A stretch of 64,000 nucleotides of DNA from Brevibacterium ihuae (GCF_900184225.1 NZ_FXWZ01000003.1:1305684-1369683); one strand, 5' to 3'. Positions 42,841 through 51,597 are shown, counted from the stretch's first letter. The notes: generated by a model from the letters alone, not told the origin. Made by a program: numbers and translations.

Positions 42841-43467
42841 TCAGTTCTCGTTGCGGGTCGTGGGACCCTCGGCCTCGAGCGGGGTCGAGGGGTCGGAGAT
42901 CGTGTCGTCGAGGATGACGGCGTCCGAGGAGGTTCCCGTCGACGTCCCGGGGGCGCTCGCCTTGCCGGTGGCCTTGTCCGACGGGGTGGTGACGCCGCTG
43001 CCGGCGGTGGTGCCCGCTCCGGCGGCGACCCCGGTGTCCTGTTGGGCGCCGGTCGACGGATCCGCGACGCTGCCGCCGGCCGGCGTGGCAGCGGTGGCGG
43101 CCTTCGCCTCGGCGTCCTTCTTCGCGTCGAGATCCTGGGAGTCGGCGGCGGCGGACTTCTCCGCCTTCTTCTGCTCCCGGTTGGTCTTGACGTCCTCGAC
43201 CTTGCCCTGCACGGCGCCGACGGCCGAACCTGCGGCCGACTGCACGCGGCCGGCGACCTCGGGAGCCTTCTCCTTGACGCGCTCGGCCACGATCGGAGCC
43301 TGCTCCTTGACCGTGTCGGTCGCCTTGGTCACGGAGTCCTGGACGCGCGGGTCCTGCCACCATTCCTCGACCTGGGCCTTGAGCTTCTCGTAGCTCTGGC
43401 GACCGGCGCGCGAGCCGAGAACGAACCCGATGCCCACGCCCGTGAGCAGGATGAGTCGCTTCTTCAT
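42841..43467 (-). CDS. YtxH-like protein with long low-complexity tail
   Basis: A 208-residue protein. LILLTGVGIGFVLGSRAGRQ followed by SYEKLKAQVEEWWQDPRV is the YtxH-type N terminus: one membrane helix ending in GSRAGR and an amphipathic helix. The middle has repeated VAERVKEKAPEVAGRV-type helices with heptad spacing. The last 100 residues are Ala/Thr/Gly/Ser/Asp-rich and likely disordered. Related proteins are stress-linked envelope proteins of unknown function. GGGAGGGACA precedes ATG 43467. It lies downstream of the YihY-family gene in the same direction, separated by a hairpin. Confidence 0.72.
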   Translation of the reverse strand: MKKRLILLTGVGIGFVLGSRAGRQSYEKLKAQVEEWWQDPRVQDSVTKATDTVKEQAPIVAERVKEKAPEVAGRVQSAAGSAVGAVQGKVEDVKTNREQKKAEKSAAADSQDLDAKKDAEAKAATAATPAGGSVADPSTGAQQDTGVAAGAGTTAGSGVTTPSDKATGKASAPGTSTGTSSDAVILDDTISDPSTPLEAEGPTTRNEN

Positions 43468-43511
43468 TGTCCCTCCCTGGGATCAGCGCCGCGTTCGGCG
43501 CATCGATTCCA

Positions 43512-43559
43512 CGGCAAGCGCCCTTGCTTCCGCGCGATCGAGCGCGAATGCGCTTGCCG
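43512..43559. terminator. hairpin between YihY-family and YtxH-like genes
   Basis: CGGCAAGCGC (43512-43521) pairs exactly with GCGCTTGCCG (43550-43559); the 28-base interior holds a second short stem CGCGC/GCGCG. It lies 14 bases beyond the stop of the upstream minus-strand gene, consistent with a terminator or attenuator. Confidence 0.6.
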
Positions 43560-43572
43560 GTTCCCCGCCAGT

Positions 43573-44697
43573 CTATACCGGCAGCGAATGCTCGTCCCCG
43601 TCGGAGGCGCCCCGTGACTCGCGCAGGGCGCGCCCCTTGCGCTGGAAGCGCGCATGCACCTGGGCGTCGTCGACGATCTTCTTCGTCGAGCGGGGCGGGA
43701 GCTGGATGGTGTCCTCGGCGAGGACGCCCGCCTGCAGCTGTCGGGCCCTCTCGATCTCGGAGTCGAACTCGGCTCCGAACAGGAGCGCCATGTTCGTCAG
43801 CCACAGCCAGAAGAGGAAGATCAGCACGCCGGCGAAGGCCCCGTACGTCGAGTCGAACCCGCCGAACACGACGGCGTAGAGGTACAGGCCCCCGGTGAGG
43901 ACGATCCACGCGACGAGAGCGACGGCGGCGCCGATCGTGGACAGGGCGAACTTCGCGCGGCGGACGTTGCTCGTGCCCGCGTAGAGGAGGGTGATGAGGA
44001 GCAGGGTGAGGACGATCGCGAGGGGGAAGCGGACCCATGGCCACACCGCCGCGAAGGTCTCGTCGAGCCCGAACGGTTCGAGCAGTGCGGTGGAGCCGAG
44101 CAGGCACAGAAGGATCGCGACGACGAGGATGATCGCGACGATGGTGACGAGATAGGTCTGGAGGAAGCGCACCCACGTCGACCGGCCCTCGGCCATGTTG
44201 TAGACGTCGTTGACGGCCGCACCGAAGGCGCGGACGAACTTGCTCGCCGACCACAGAGCGGCGAGGATGCCGATGCCGAACGCGGCACCGCCGGCGGGCG
44301 ACTGCGCCAGGTCGAGGAGCGGCTGCTCGAGCTGCTGCACGTTCCCCTCGCCCGACGCCTGGGAGAGCCAGTCCATGACCCGGGTGACGGTCTGCTCGCC
44401 CTCGCCGAAGACGTTGAGGATCGAGAGGATCGCGACGATCGCCGGGATCAGGGCCAGCATGAAGTAGAAGGACAGCGTCGCTGCAGTGTGATGCCGGCGG
44501 TTGTGCTTGTACTGGTGCACGGTGCGCGACCAGGCATACTTCCACGAGGCCTTCGTCAGCTTGTGCGGTGCGGGCTCGGCGGTGCTGCCGGTCCCTGCGC
44601 GGGAACCGGCATCCCGCTTCCGGTCCGCTGCGCCGCGCTCCGGGTGCTGTCCGGTTGCAGGGTCCTGGCGGGGGTCCTGCTTCGACTGGGTGCTCAC
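43573..44697 (-). CDS. YihY/virulence factor BrkB family membrane protein
   Basis: A 374-residue membrane protein with six predicted helices. HHTAATLSFYFMLALIPAIVAIL, the GIGILAALWSASKFVRAFGAAVNDVYN block and YGAFAGVLIFLFWLWLTNMALLFGAE are the conserved segments of the YihY (once misnamed RNase BN) family. The function is unknown; it is sometimes linked to envelope or serum resistance. The first 50 residues are charged and disordered, and the C-terminal 75 residues are basic and cytoplasmic. The start is GTG 44697. It diverges from the GlgC-like gene. Confidence 0.87.
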   Translation of the reverse strand: MSTQSKQDPRQDPATGQHPERGAADRKRDAGSRAGTGSTAEPAPHKLTKASWKYAWSRTVHQYKHNRRHHTAATLSFYFMLALIPAIVAILSILNVFGEGEQTVTRVMDWLSQASGEGNVQQLEQPLLDLAQSPAGGAAFGIGILAALWSASKFVRAFGAAVNDVYNMAEGRSTWVRFLQTYLVTIVAIILVVAILLCLLGSTALLEPFGLDETFAAVWPWVRFPLAIVLTLLLITLLYAGTSNVRRAKFALSTIGAAVALVAWIVLTGGLYLYAVVFGGFDSTYGAFAGVLIFLFWLWLTNMALLFGAEFDSEIERARQLQAGVLAEDTIQLPPRSTKKIVDDAQVHARFQRKGRALRESRGASDGDEHSLPV

Positions 44698-44756
44698 AGT
44701 GGAAGTCTAGGCGATTTCACGGCTGCGGAACCGCCTCGTCCGCCTCTCCTGAGCCC

Positions 44757-44762
44757 TAGGAT
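44757..44762 (+). promoter_or_regulatory. putative -10 element for the GlgC-like gene
   Basis: TAGGAT matches the -10 consensus, 50 bases before GTG 44812. It overlaps an in-frame ATG (44761), making that ATG an unlikely start. Confidence 0.42.
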
Positions 44763-44811
44763 GGGTGAGGTTCCGACAAGGTACGTTCCCACTGGAAGGA
44801 CGGTCCCCTCC

Positions 44812-45975
44812 GTGCGCATCCCCCGAATCCTCGCACTCGTCCTCGCCGGCGGAAAGGGCAGTCGGCTCGACAGCCTCACGCACGACCAGCCCAAGCCCGC
44901 ACTGCCGATCGGGGGCACGTACACGCTCATCGACGTCGCCCTGAGCAACCTCGCCCACTCCCACATCAAGGATGTGTGGATGGTCGAGCAGTTCCAGCCC
45001 CACAAGCTCAACCTCTACATCGACAACGGTCGTCCGTGGGATCTCGACCGGACGCACGGCGGTCTCGTCGTCACTCCGCCGTTCGAGGGCGGCAATGGCG
45101 AGGGCTTCGCCCAGGGCAACGCGGATTCGCTCGCCCGGCAGCTCGATGCGATGCGGGCGTTCGATCCCGAGCACGTCCTCGTGCTCAGCGCCGACCACCT
45201 CTACACCCTCAACTTCCTCGACGTCTACGACACGCATCTCCAGCACGAGGCCGACCTGACGATGGTGACCACCCACCAGGCCGGTGACGTGTCGCGCTAC
45301 GGCGTCGTCGAGATCGGCTCCGACCGTCGGATCACCGACTTCGCCTACAAGCCCGAAGGCGCGACGGATTCCTATGTCGCGACCGAGATCTTCCTCTACC
45401 GGGCCCCGGCGCTCTTCGACGCGCTCGAGGAGCTGCAGGAGCGGACGGGGCAGCTGTCCGACTACGGCGACGAGCTGCTGCCGCACTTCCTGCAGAATCA
45501 CACCGTCGTCTCCCACGACCTCGGCGGCTACTGGATGGATCTCGGCACCCTGCAGTCCTACTGGGCGGCGAACCTCCAGCTCATCGACGGCGACTCGCTC
45601 GATCTCGATCGGGAGGACTGGCGGCTGTGGTCGGCGCAGCCGCAGCGGCTGCCGGCCCGGCTGGGGGAGACCGCCGAGGTCGCGCGCGCCATGGTGAGCG
45701 CGGGCAGCGCAGTCGACGGTGCGGTCGTCCACTCGGTGATCGGCATCGACTGCCGGGTCGAGGCCGGCGCCGAGGTGCGCGACTCCGTGCTGCTCGACGG
45801 CGCCGTCGTCGAGCAGGGCGTGCGCCTGCGCAACTGCATCGTCGTCCCCGGTGCGCGGGTGGCGGCCGGCCCGGACCGGGGTGCCGAGGGCGTGGTCACC
45901 CTCATCGGCCACGACGGCACGATCGATGCGCGGGTGCCGTTCGACCACGGGAGCCCCCTGCCCTCGCTGTCCTGA
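44812..45975 (+). CDS. GlgC-like sugar-1-phosphate nucleotidyltransferase
   Basis: A 387-residue protein. LALVLAGGKGSRLDSLTHDQ followed by PKPALPIGGTYTLIDVALSN is the nucleotide/triphosphate loop; GNADSLARQL, VLSADHLY and a KPEGATDSYVATEIFLY segment match ADP-glucose pyrophosphorylase. The C terminus keeps a left-handed beta-helix (AVVHSVIGIDCRVEAGAEV). It differs from classic GlgC, which has R-A-K-P-A-V and is some 20-40 residues longer, so the sugar or allosteric control may differ. It would make ADP- or another NDP-glucose for glycogen or trehalose. No other glycogen gene is nearby. GGAAGGA lies about 12 bases before the GTG start. Confidence 0.82.
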   Translation: MRIPRILALVLAGGKGSRLDSLTHDQPKPALPIGGTYTLIDVALSNLAHSHIKDVWMVEQFQPHKLNLYIDNGRPWDLDRTHGGLVVTPPFEGGNGEGFAQGNADSLARQLDAMRAFDPEHVLVLSADHLYTLNFLDVYDTHLQHEADLTMVTTHQAGDVSRYGVVEIGSDRRITDFAYKPEGATDSYVATEIFLYRAPALFDALEELQERTGQLSDYGDELLPHFLQNHTVVSHDLGGYWMDLGTLQSYWAANLQLIDGDSLDLDREDWRLWSAQPQRLPARLGETAEVARAMVSAGSAVDGAVVHSVIGIDCRVEAGAEVRDSVLLDGAVVEQGVRLRNCIVVPGARVAAGPDRGAEGVVTLIGHDGTIDARVPFDHGSPLPSLS

Positions 45976-46160
45976 GCGTGCGGCCGCGGTCGGGGCTCCG
46001 GAACCCGGGCCTCGGCCACGGCCGATCCGGCCTTGCAGCAGCCGCCCGATCCGGCACAGCAGAGGCAGCGGGACGGCCCAGCAGCGGCCGCCCGAATCGC
46101 CTCCGCAGCGGTGGCGGCGGCGAGACAACCCGTGCACTCGCCATGCGCCCGCGTGAAACT

Positions 46161-46203
46161 GCAGAATCCTGCGGTTCCGTTCTCAGGAACCGCAGGATTC
46201 TGC
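46161..46203. terminator. GCAA-type palindrome, copy 4 (bidirectional terminator)
   Basis: Perfect 18-base arms GCAGAATCCTGCGGTTCC (46161-46178) and complement (46186-46203) with loop GTTCTCA, between the convergent GlgC-like and etfA genes. Compared with the copy at 24978, one A-T pair has become G-C on both arms. Confidence 0.84.
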
Positions 46204-46242
46204 GATGTGGGCGAGTGAGCCGCGGGGGCTCAGCTCAGCGCA

Positions 46243-47193
46243 TCACTTGCGGGCGTTGACCGCCTCGGTCGCCTGGGGCAGGACCTGGAACAGGTCGCCC
46301 ACGACGCCGTAGTCGGCGAGCTCGAAGATCGGTGCCTCGTCGTCCTTGTTGATGGCGACGATGTTCTTCGAGGTCTGCATGCCGGCGCGGTGCTGGATCG
46401 CACCGGAGATGCCCGCGGCCACGTAGAGCTGCGGCGACACGGTCTTGCCGGTCTGGCCGACCTGGTTCGCGTGCGGGTACCAGCCGGCGTCGACGGCCGC
46501 GCGGGACGCACCCACGGCGGCGCCGAGGGAGTCGGCGAGCGCCTCGACCGGAGCGAAGTCGCCTGCGGTGCCGCGGCCGCCGGAGACCACGATCGCGGCC
46601 TCGTTGAGCTGCGGGCGACCGGACTGCGGCTTCTCCTCGACGGAGACGACGCGGGCGGTCTTCGAGGCATCGCTCGGGGCGAAGTCGACGGTCTCGACCG
46701 CACCGGCGCCGGCGGCGGCCTCGGGGGCCACCGAGTTCGGCTTCACGGCGATGATCGGGGTGCCCTTGGTGACCCGACCGGCGATGGTGTACGAACCGGC
46801 GAACACCGACTGGGTGGCGACGAAGCCTTCGGCGACGTCGCTCGCGTCGGTGATGACGCCCGACCCGGTGCGGACGGCCGCACGAGCGGCGATCTCACGG
46901 GCCTCGGCGGTGGCGGGCACGAGCACGCCGGCGGGCTGCCGGGTCTCGATGAGGTTCGCCAGGAGCTCGGCCTGCGGAGCCACGAGGAACTCCGAGTAGG
47001 CCGGATCCGAGGCGACGAGCACCTTCTCCGCGCCGTACTCGCCGAGCTGTGAGGCGGCGGCCTCGGCCTTGCCGGCATCGCCGACGAAGACCGCGGTGGG
47101 CTCGCCGAGGCGCTTGGCGAAGGTGAGCATTTCGAGGGTGGACTTGCGGACGTCGCCGTCCACATGGTCGACGAGAACAAGAACTTCAGACAT
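46243..47193 (-). CDS. etfA: electron transfer flavoprotein, alpha subunit
   Basis: A 316-residue EtfA, the FAD-carrying half of the heterodimer that takes electrons from acyl-CoA dehydrogenases to the quinone pool. The C-terminal FAD domain is clear: [20 protein letters not shown], then [37 protein letters not shown] and [11 protein letters not shown]. The N-terminal AMP-like domain is normal in size. It lies 53 bases after etfB in the same direction. Several acyl-CoA dehydrogenases in this window are its likely donors. Confidence 0.95.
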   Translation of the reverse strand: MSEVLVLVDHVDGDVRKSTLEMLTFAKRLGEPTAVFVGDAGKAEAAASQLGEYGAEKVLVASDPAYSEFLVAPQAELLANLIETRQPAGVLVPATAEAREIAARAAVRTGSGVITDASDVAEGFVATQSVFAGSYTIAGRVTKGTPIIAVKPNSVAPEAAAGAGAVETVDFAPSDASKTARVVSVEEKPQSGRPQLNEAAIVVSGGRGTAGDFAPVEALADSLGAAVGASRAAVDAGWYPHANQVGQTGKTVSPQLYVAAGISGAIQHRAGMQTSKNIVAINKDDEAPIFELADYGVVGDLFQVLPQATEAVNARK

Positions 47194-47246
47194 GGTGTGT
47201 ATTCAATCCCTTACTCACAGAGGTGACTCTGCGTATCGGATGCGGA

Positions 47247-48038
47247 TCAGACGAGCTTCTTCGAGGCGAGCCATGCGACGAGCTGGTTGCCGCCGTCTCC
47301 CTCGTCGGTGACGATCTCACCGGCGGAGCGGGGCGGACGCTCGGTCAGCTCGACGACCTCGGTAGTGGCGCCGGCGGCACCCACCTCGGAGGCGTCGATG
47401 CCGAGCTCGTCGAGCTCGTACTCCTCGAGCGGCTTCTTCTTCGCGGCCATGATGCCCTTGAAGGAGGGGTAGCGCGGCTCGTTGATCTGGTCGGTGACCG
47501 ACACGAGTGCCGGCAGGGAGACCTCGATGTGCTGCGAGGCGGTGTCGCCGTCGCGGCGGATCTTGGCGGTGCCGCCGTCGACCTCGAGGGCCGAGGCCTG
47601 GGTGGCGGCGGGGCGTCCGAGGAGCTCGGCGACCTGCACCGGCACGACCGACATCTGGCCGTCGGTGGAGGCGAGGCCGGTGATGATGAGATCGACCGGT
47701 CCCTCTTCCTCCTCGACCTTCTTCACCGCGGCCGCGAGCACCTTCGAGGTGCCGAGGGCGCAGGAGGCCTCGAGTGCGTCGTCGAGGATGTGGACGCCGG
47801 AGTCCGCACCCATCTGGAGTGCCTTGCGCACGGCGTCGACGGCGTCGTCGGGGCCGACGGTGAGGGCGATGACCTCGGCGTCGTCGGAGTCCTCGGCGAT
47901 CTTGAGCGCGGCCTCGACCGCGTACTCGTCGAGCTCAGAGAGCAGGCCGTCGACCGAACGATCGACGGTGTTGTCCGACTCGAACGAGCGGTCACCGGCT
48001 GCGTCCGGGACGTACTTGACAAAAGTGACAATCCGCAT
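47247..48038 (-). CDS. etfB: electron transfer flavoprotein, beta subunit
   Basis: A 263-residue EtfB with the usual N terminus MRIVTFVKYVPD, the AMP-binding region EVIALTVGPDDAVDAVRKAL, and the signature block LASTDGQMSVVPVQVAELLG. INEPRYPSFKGIMAAKKKPL matches the acyl-CoA dehydrogenase recognition loop region. ATG 48038 is chosen because the first strand starts there; an ATG 12 bases upstream is possible and closer to AGGAAGG. It forms one unit with etfA and follows a CaiB transferase and thiolase gene in the same direction. Confidence 0.95.
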   Translation of the reverse strand: MRIVTFVKYVPDAAGDRSFESDNTVDRSVDGLLSELDEYAVEAALKIAEDSDDAEVIALTVGPDDAVDAVRKALQMGADSGVHILDDALEASCALGTSKVLAAAVKKVEEEEGPVDLIITGLASTDGQMSVVPVQVAELLGRPAATQASALEVDGGTAKIRRDGDTASQHIEVSLPALVSVTDQINEPRYPSFKGIMAAKKKPLEEYELDELGIDASEVGAAGATTEVVELTERPPRSAGEIVTDEGDGGNQLVAWLASKKLV

Positions 48039-48072
48039 GTGGAGATTCATCCTTCCTGAAGAACCTGGCACC

Positions 48073-48082
48073 CGTTCGAACG
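48073..48082. promoter_or_regulatory. CGTTCGAACG palindrome upstream of etfBA
   Basis: A perfect 10-base palindrome 35 bases before etfB, in the 85-base gap after the CaiB-family gene. A second, 8-base palindrome (TAACGTTA) is at 48117-48124. It could be an operator for separate control of etfBA. No protein in the window is an obvious binder. Confidence 0.3.
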
Positions 48083-48123
48083 CGAAGACGTGCACCTTCG
48101 AAAGGGATGGTTCTCTAACGTTA

Positions 48124-49344
48124 TCAACTGGCGATGATGCCTTCATCATGGAGTCTGCCGATCTCAGCAGATCCCAAGCCGAGGCGCTCGGTGAGCACCG
48201 CGTCGGTCTCGGACCCGAAGACCGTCGGGGTGTCCTCGGCGAGGTACTCCCCATTCACCCGGATGGGTGAGGCGCCCACGAGCATGGTGCCGAGCGCGTC
48301 GGACTCGAGCGTGCGGAGCACACCCTGGCCGGCCGGACCGTCCTGCCCGGAGAGCACCTCCTGCGCCACTTCGCCGACCGAGGCATACGGCGCCCACAGC
48401 ACTCCCGACCCGTCGAGGTCGGCGGTGATCTGCGCGGCCGTGCGGGAGGCGAACCACGGCTTGAGGAGGGCTTCGAGGGTCTCCCGGTACGTGTACCGGT
48501 TGGTCTCGAGGGAGAAGTCGGTGGCGAGCGCGGTCTCGAGGGCGGAGACGACGTCGGTCAGGCCGGTGACCGAGACGAGGTTGCCCCACTGGCGCTTGGT
48601 GATCGCGGTGACCATGACGTACCGGCCGTCGGCGGTCGCGAAGTCCGAGCCGAACGATCCGAAGATGTGGTTGCCGTGCTTGGCCCTCTCACCCGCCGGC
48701 TGCAGGGTCTCGGTGTACCACCCGAGGTTCGCGATCGCGGCGAGCGCGATGTCCTTGAGCGCGATCTCCTCGTACAGCCCCTCGTCGGTGGACCGGCGGT
48801 GGAGCAGCCCGGTGACCACCGCAGTGGCCGCGGCCTGACCGCACAGCAGGTCCCAGGCGGGCAGGGCGTGGTTGGTCGGCCCGTCCAGCTCCGGCGAACC
48901 GGTGATGAGCGGGATGCCGGCCTCGGCGTTGACGGTGTAGTCGACGCCGGGGCCGCCGTCGGCCGAGCCCTGGACCTTGACGTGGATGAGGTCGGCGCGC
49001 TTGCCGCGCAGCACCTCGTCGGACAGGAACGGGCGGCCGACGTTGTTCTCGACGAACACGCCCGCGTTCTCACCCGGCGAGGTGATGAGCGCCTGAGCGA
49101 GCTCCTGGCCCTTCTCGCTCCGGAGGTCGATCGCCACCGACCGCTTGTTCCGGTTGAGGCTGCCCCAGTAGATCGAGCGCCCCTCCGGGGTGATCGGCCA
49201 GCGGTCGATGTCCGGTCCGCCCTGGAGCGGGTCGATCTTGATGACCTCGGCGCCCAGCTGGGCGAGCGCGAGGCACGAGGACGGACCGGCGACGAACGAG
49301 TCGTTCTCGAAGACGGTGATCCCGGCAAGCGGCGCGAGAGCCAT
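48124..49344 (-). CDS. CaiB/BaiF (class III) CoA-transferase or acyl-CoA racemase
   Basis: A 406-residue family III protein. Asp165 (LPAWDLLCGQAAA) is the probable catalytic Asp; QLGAEVIKIDPLQGG and WGSLNRNKRSVAIDLRSEKG are N-terminal signatures. This branch includes CoA-transferases and 2-methylacyl-CoA racemase (AMACR); the Cys after the Asp block is not diagnostic. Its ATG overlaps the thiolase stop by one base (TGATG), so the two are coupled and should share a pathway, probably a thiolytic end of branched-acid or aromatic-acid degradation. etfBA follow 85 bases later. Confidence 0.86.
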   Translation of the reverse strand: MALAPLAGITVFENDSFVAGPSSCLALAQLGAEVIKIDPLQGGPDIDRWPITPEGRSIYWGSLNRNKRSVAIDLRSEKGQELAQALITSPGENAGVFVENNVGRPFLSDEVLRGKRADLIHVKVQGSADGGPGVDYTVNAEAGIPLITGSPELDGPTNHALPAWDLLCGQAAATAVVTGLLHRRSTDEGLYEEIALKDIALAAIANLGWYTETLQPAGERAKHGNHIFGSFGSDFATADGRYVMVTAITKRQWGNLVSVTGLTDVVSALETALATDFSLETNRYTYRETLEALLKPWFASRTAAQITADLDGSGVLWAPYASVGEVAQEVLSGQDGPAGQGVLRTLESDALGTMLVGASPIRVNGEYLAEDTPTVFGSETDAVLTERLGLGSAEIGRLHDEGIIAS

Positions 49345-50567
49345 CAGGCCCCGATCCGCTCGAACACCGCGGCTAGGCCCTGGCCGCCGCCGATGCACAT
49401 GGTCTCGAGGCCGTAGCGGGCCCCGCGGCGGTCCATCTCGCGCACGAGGGTGGTGAGGATGCGCACGCCGGTGCAGCCCACCGGGTGGCCGAGCGAGATG
49501 CCCGAGCCGTTGACGTTCGTGCGCTCGAAGTCGGCCTTGCCGAAGTTCCACTCCCGCGTGCAGGCGAGCGCCTGGGCGGCGAAGGCCTCGTTGAGCTCGA
49601 TGAGGTCGATGTCGGACAGCGACAGCCCGGCGCGGCCGAGCGCCTTCTCGACGGCGGGGACCGGGCCGATGCCCATCCGGTTCGGCTCGACGCCGGCCAC
49701 GCCCCAGCTGACGAACCGGGCGAGCGGCTTGAGGCCGAGCTCCTCGGCCTTCGAGCGGGTCATGACGAGGGTCGCGGCCGCGCCGTCGTTCTGTCCCGAG
49801 GCGTTGCCGGCGGTGACAGTCGCCTCCGAGTCCTGCTTGCCCATGATCGGCTTGAGCTTCGACAGCGACTCGAGGTTGGCGTCCGGGCGGATGTGCTCGT
49901 CGAGCGTGATCTGCTGCTCGGGCTTCTTGCGGGTGGCCGGGATGGTGATCGGGACGATCTCCTCGGCGAAGGTCCCGTTGTCGGTGGCGGCCGCGGCGCG
50001 GCGGTGCGACTCGACGGCGAGCTCGTCCTGCTCCTGGCGGGAGATCCCGTACTCGCGGCGCAGGTTCTCCGCGGTCTCGATCATGCCGCCGGGCACCGGG
50101 TAGTGCTTGCCGCCGGCGGTGAGGCGGCCGCGCACGAGGCTGTCCTTGAGCTCGACGTTGCCGCCGCGGATGCCCCAGCGGATGTTCTCGTTGAAGAAGG
50201 CCGCGCGGCTCATGGTCTCGGCACCGCCGGAGATGACGACCTCGGCGCCGCCGGTGGCGATCGCGGAGACGCCGTCGATCACTGCCTGCAGCGCGGAGCC
50301 GCAGCGGCGGTCGACCTGGCGGCCGGGGACGGTGGTGGGCAGGCCGGCGTTGAGCGCGACGACGCGGCCGAGCGCCGGGGCCTCCATCTGCGGGTAGCAC
50401 TGCCCGAAGATCACGTCGTCGATGACGTCCGGGGCGATGCCGGTGCGCTCGATGAGGGCCTTGACGACCTGGGTGCCGAGCTCTTCCGGGGCGATGTCCT
50501 TGAACTGGCCGCCGTAGGCGCCGACGGGGGAGCGCAGGGGTTCGCAGATGACGATGTCTTCGGACAT
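49344..50567 (-). CDS. thiolase (acetyl-CoA C-acyltransferase)
   Basis: A 407-residue degradative-type thiolase. Cys89 (QVDRRCGSALQA) is the nucleophile; NEAFAAQAL, GSGISLGHPVGCTGVR (His) and CIGGGQGLA (second Cys) complete the active site. It splits 3-ketoacyl-CoA with CoA, or condenses acetyl-CoA. RRCGSALQ rather than the more usual R-x-C-x-S-G suggests a distinct subgroup, so substrate preference is open. CAGGAGGGCACCC precedes ATG 50567. It heads the thiolase-CaiB-etfB-etfA row. Confidence 0.92.
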   Translation of the reverse strand: MSEDIVICEPLRSPVGAYGGQFKDIAPEELGTQVVKALIERTGIAPDVIDDVIFGQCYPQMEAPALGRVVALNAGLPTTVPGRQVDRRCGSALQAVIDGVSAIATGGAEVVISGGAETMSRAAFFNENIRWGIRGGNVELKDSLVRGRLTAGGKHYPVPGGMIETAENLRREYGISRQEQDELAVESHRRAAAATDNGTFAEEIVPITIPATRKKPEQQITLDEHIRPDANLESLSKLKPIMGKQDSEATVTAGNASGQNDGAAATLVMTRSKAEELGLKPLARFVSWGVAGVEPNRMGIGPVPAVEKALGRAGLSLSDIDLIELNEAFAAQALACTREWNFGKADFERTNVNGSGISLGHPVGCTGVRILTTLVREMDRRGARYGLETMCIGGGQGLAAVFERIGA

Positions 50568-50798
50568 GGGTGCCCTCCTGGAGGCGATGGGTGATGACGG
50601 GGGTGTGAACCGTATGTGTCTACTGTGTCACGCGCTATCTATACCTGTCCAGGGGGTAGTCGCGTTTGATTGATACTTCTTCGACGGGTAATCGGGTCGG
50701 CGACGACCGCCCGGAGTGCGGTCGGGCGAGAGGGGCGGGTGACGGGTTCCGGGTGTCGGGATCGGCCGGCGGTGCGCCCCGCCGGCGGTGCGGGGCCC

Positions 50799-51338
50799 TC
50801 AATCCGGTGCGGGGGAGTCCTCGGGCCGGCCGTCGGAACGGACGAGGGCCCGGTAGTGCGCGCACATGCCCGGGACGTAGGCGGGTTCGAACTCGATCTC
50901 GGCGGGGTCCGCGGTACCGGTGACGACGGCGGCGAGGCGGTCGAGATAGAACTCCCAGCCGGGACCGGCGAACTCCGCGGTGGCCGCATCGTCGAGGTGG
51001 TGGAGGAGGGTGACCCGGGCGCCGTCGGCCGCGGATGCGACCTCGACCGTGAGGTGCCACGGCCGTCCGGATCCGGCATCGATGATGAGGCCGAGGTGGT
51101 GCGGCGGCTCGCAGTCGGTGATGTCCGCCGTCTGCTCCGGGGCGCCCTCCTCCGCGTTGAGGCGCAGCGCGATCCGCCCGGACTTCGGATCCCCGGACCA
51201 TGGCCCGATCCAGGCGGCGGTGCGGCTCGATTCGGTGACGGCAGCCCACAGCTCGACGGGGCCGACGGCGAACTCGCGCGCGATCTCCACGGTGAGCGGA
51301 TGGCGCTCGGACAGCTGACCGGTCGGTGTGGGACCCAT
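50799..51338 (-). CDS. SRPBCC (AHSA1/START-like) domain protein
   Basis: A 179-residue protein with the Bet v1-like fold of the AHSA1 group: LTVEIAREFAVGPVELWAAVTE with the following SSRTAAWIGPW, then a central strand/helix WEFYLDRLAAVVTG. These bind hydrophobic ligands or act with ArsR-type regulators, but function is rarely known. GAGGAGCGCCC precedes ATG 51338, the reason for rejecting longer frames. It stands alone, minus strand, downstream of a big inverted repeat and the LysR gene. Confidence 0.78.
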   Translation of the reverse strand: MGPTPTGQLSERHPLTVEIAREFAVGPVELWAAVTESSRTAAWIGPWSGDPKSGRIALRLNAEEGAPEQTADITDCEPPHHLGLIIDAGSGRPWHLTVEVASAADGARVTLLHHLDDAATAEFAGPGWEFYLDRLAAVVTGTADPAEIEFEPAYVPGMCAHYRALVRSDGRPEDSPAPD

Positions 51339-51473
51339 GGGCGCTCCTCGGACCTCGCTGTGGGTTCCGGGCTCCGCCGCCCGCACCCTGTCGGAACCCA
51401 TCGTACGGCGCGGTGCGACCCCGGCGACAGAGGGGCCGAGGGAGTGGCGCCGGGGGCGAGGGGGAACGTGGCC

Positions 51474-51597
51474 GTCGACCTGCCGCTTCTGCGTCATTTC
51501 ACCGTCGAACTGCCGTTTGCGCTCGAGATTCGAGCCATGGTTCGAGCACGAGCGGCAGGTCGACGCGGGGTCGAGCAGAATCGGCAGGTCGAGGTCG
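51474..51597. repeat. large imperfect inverted repeat with four copies of a CTGCCG motif
   Basis: Left arm contains TCGACCTGCCGCTTCTGC and TCGAACTGCCGTTTGCGC; the right arm has the complements GCACGAGCGGCAGGTCGA and GCAGAATCGGCAGGTCGA. The arms (about 55 bases each, roughly 80% complementary by eye) meet at a CCATGG centre near 51537. The element lies in the 319-base space after the LysR stop and before the SRPBCC start, which otherwise holds no gene. It may be a terminator or a multi-site operator. Confidence 0.65.

Noticed and set aside
44761-44811. ATG 44761 as start of the GlgC-like gene
   Set aside because: It lies within TAGGAT, and the 17 extra residues precede the normal first beta strand of the family.
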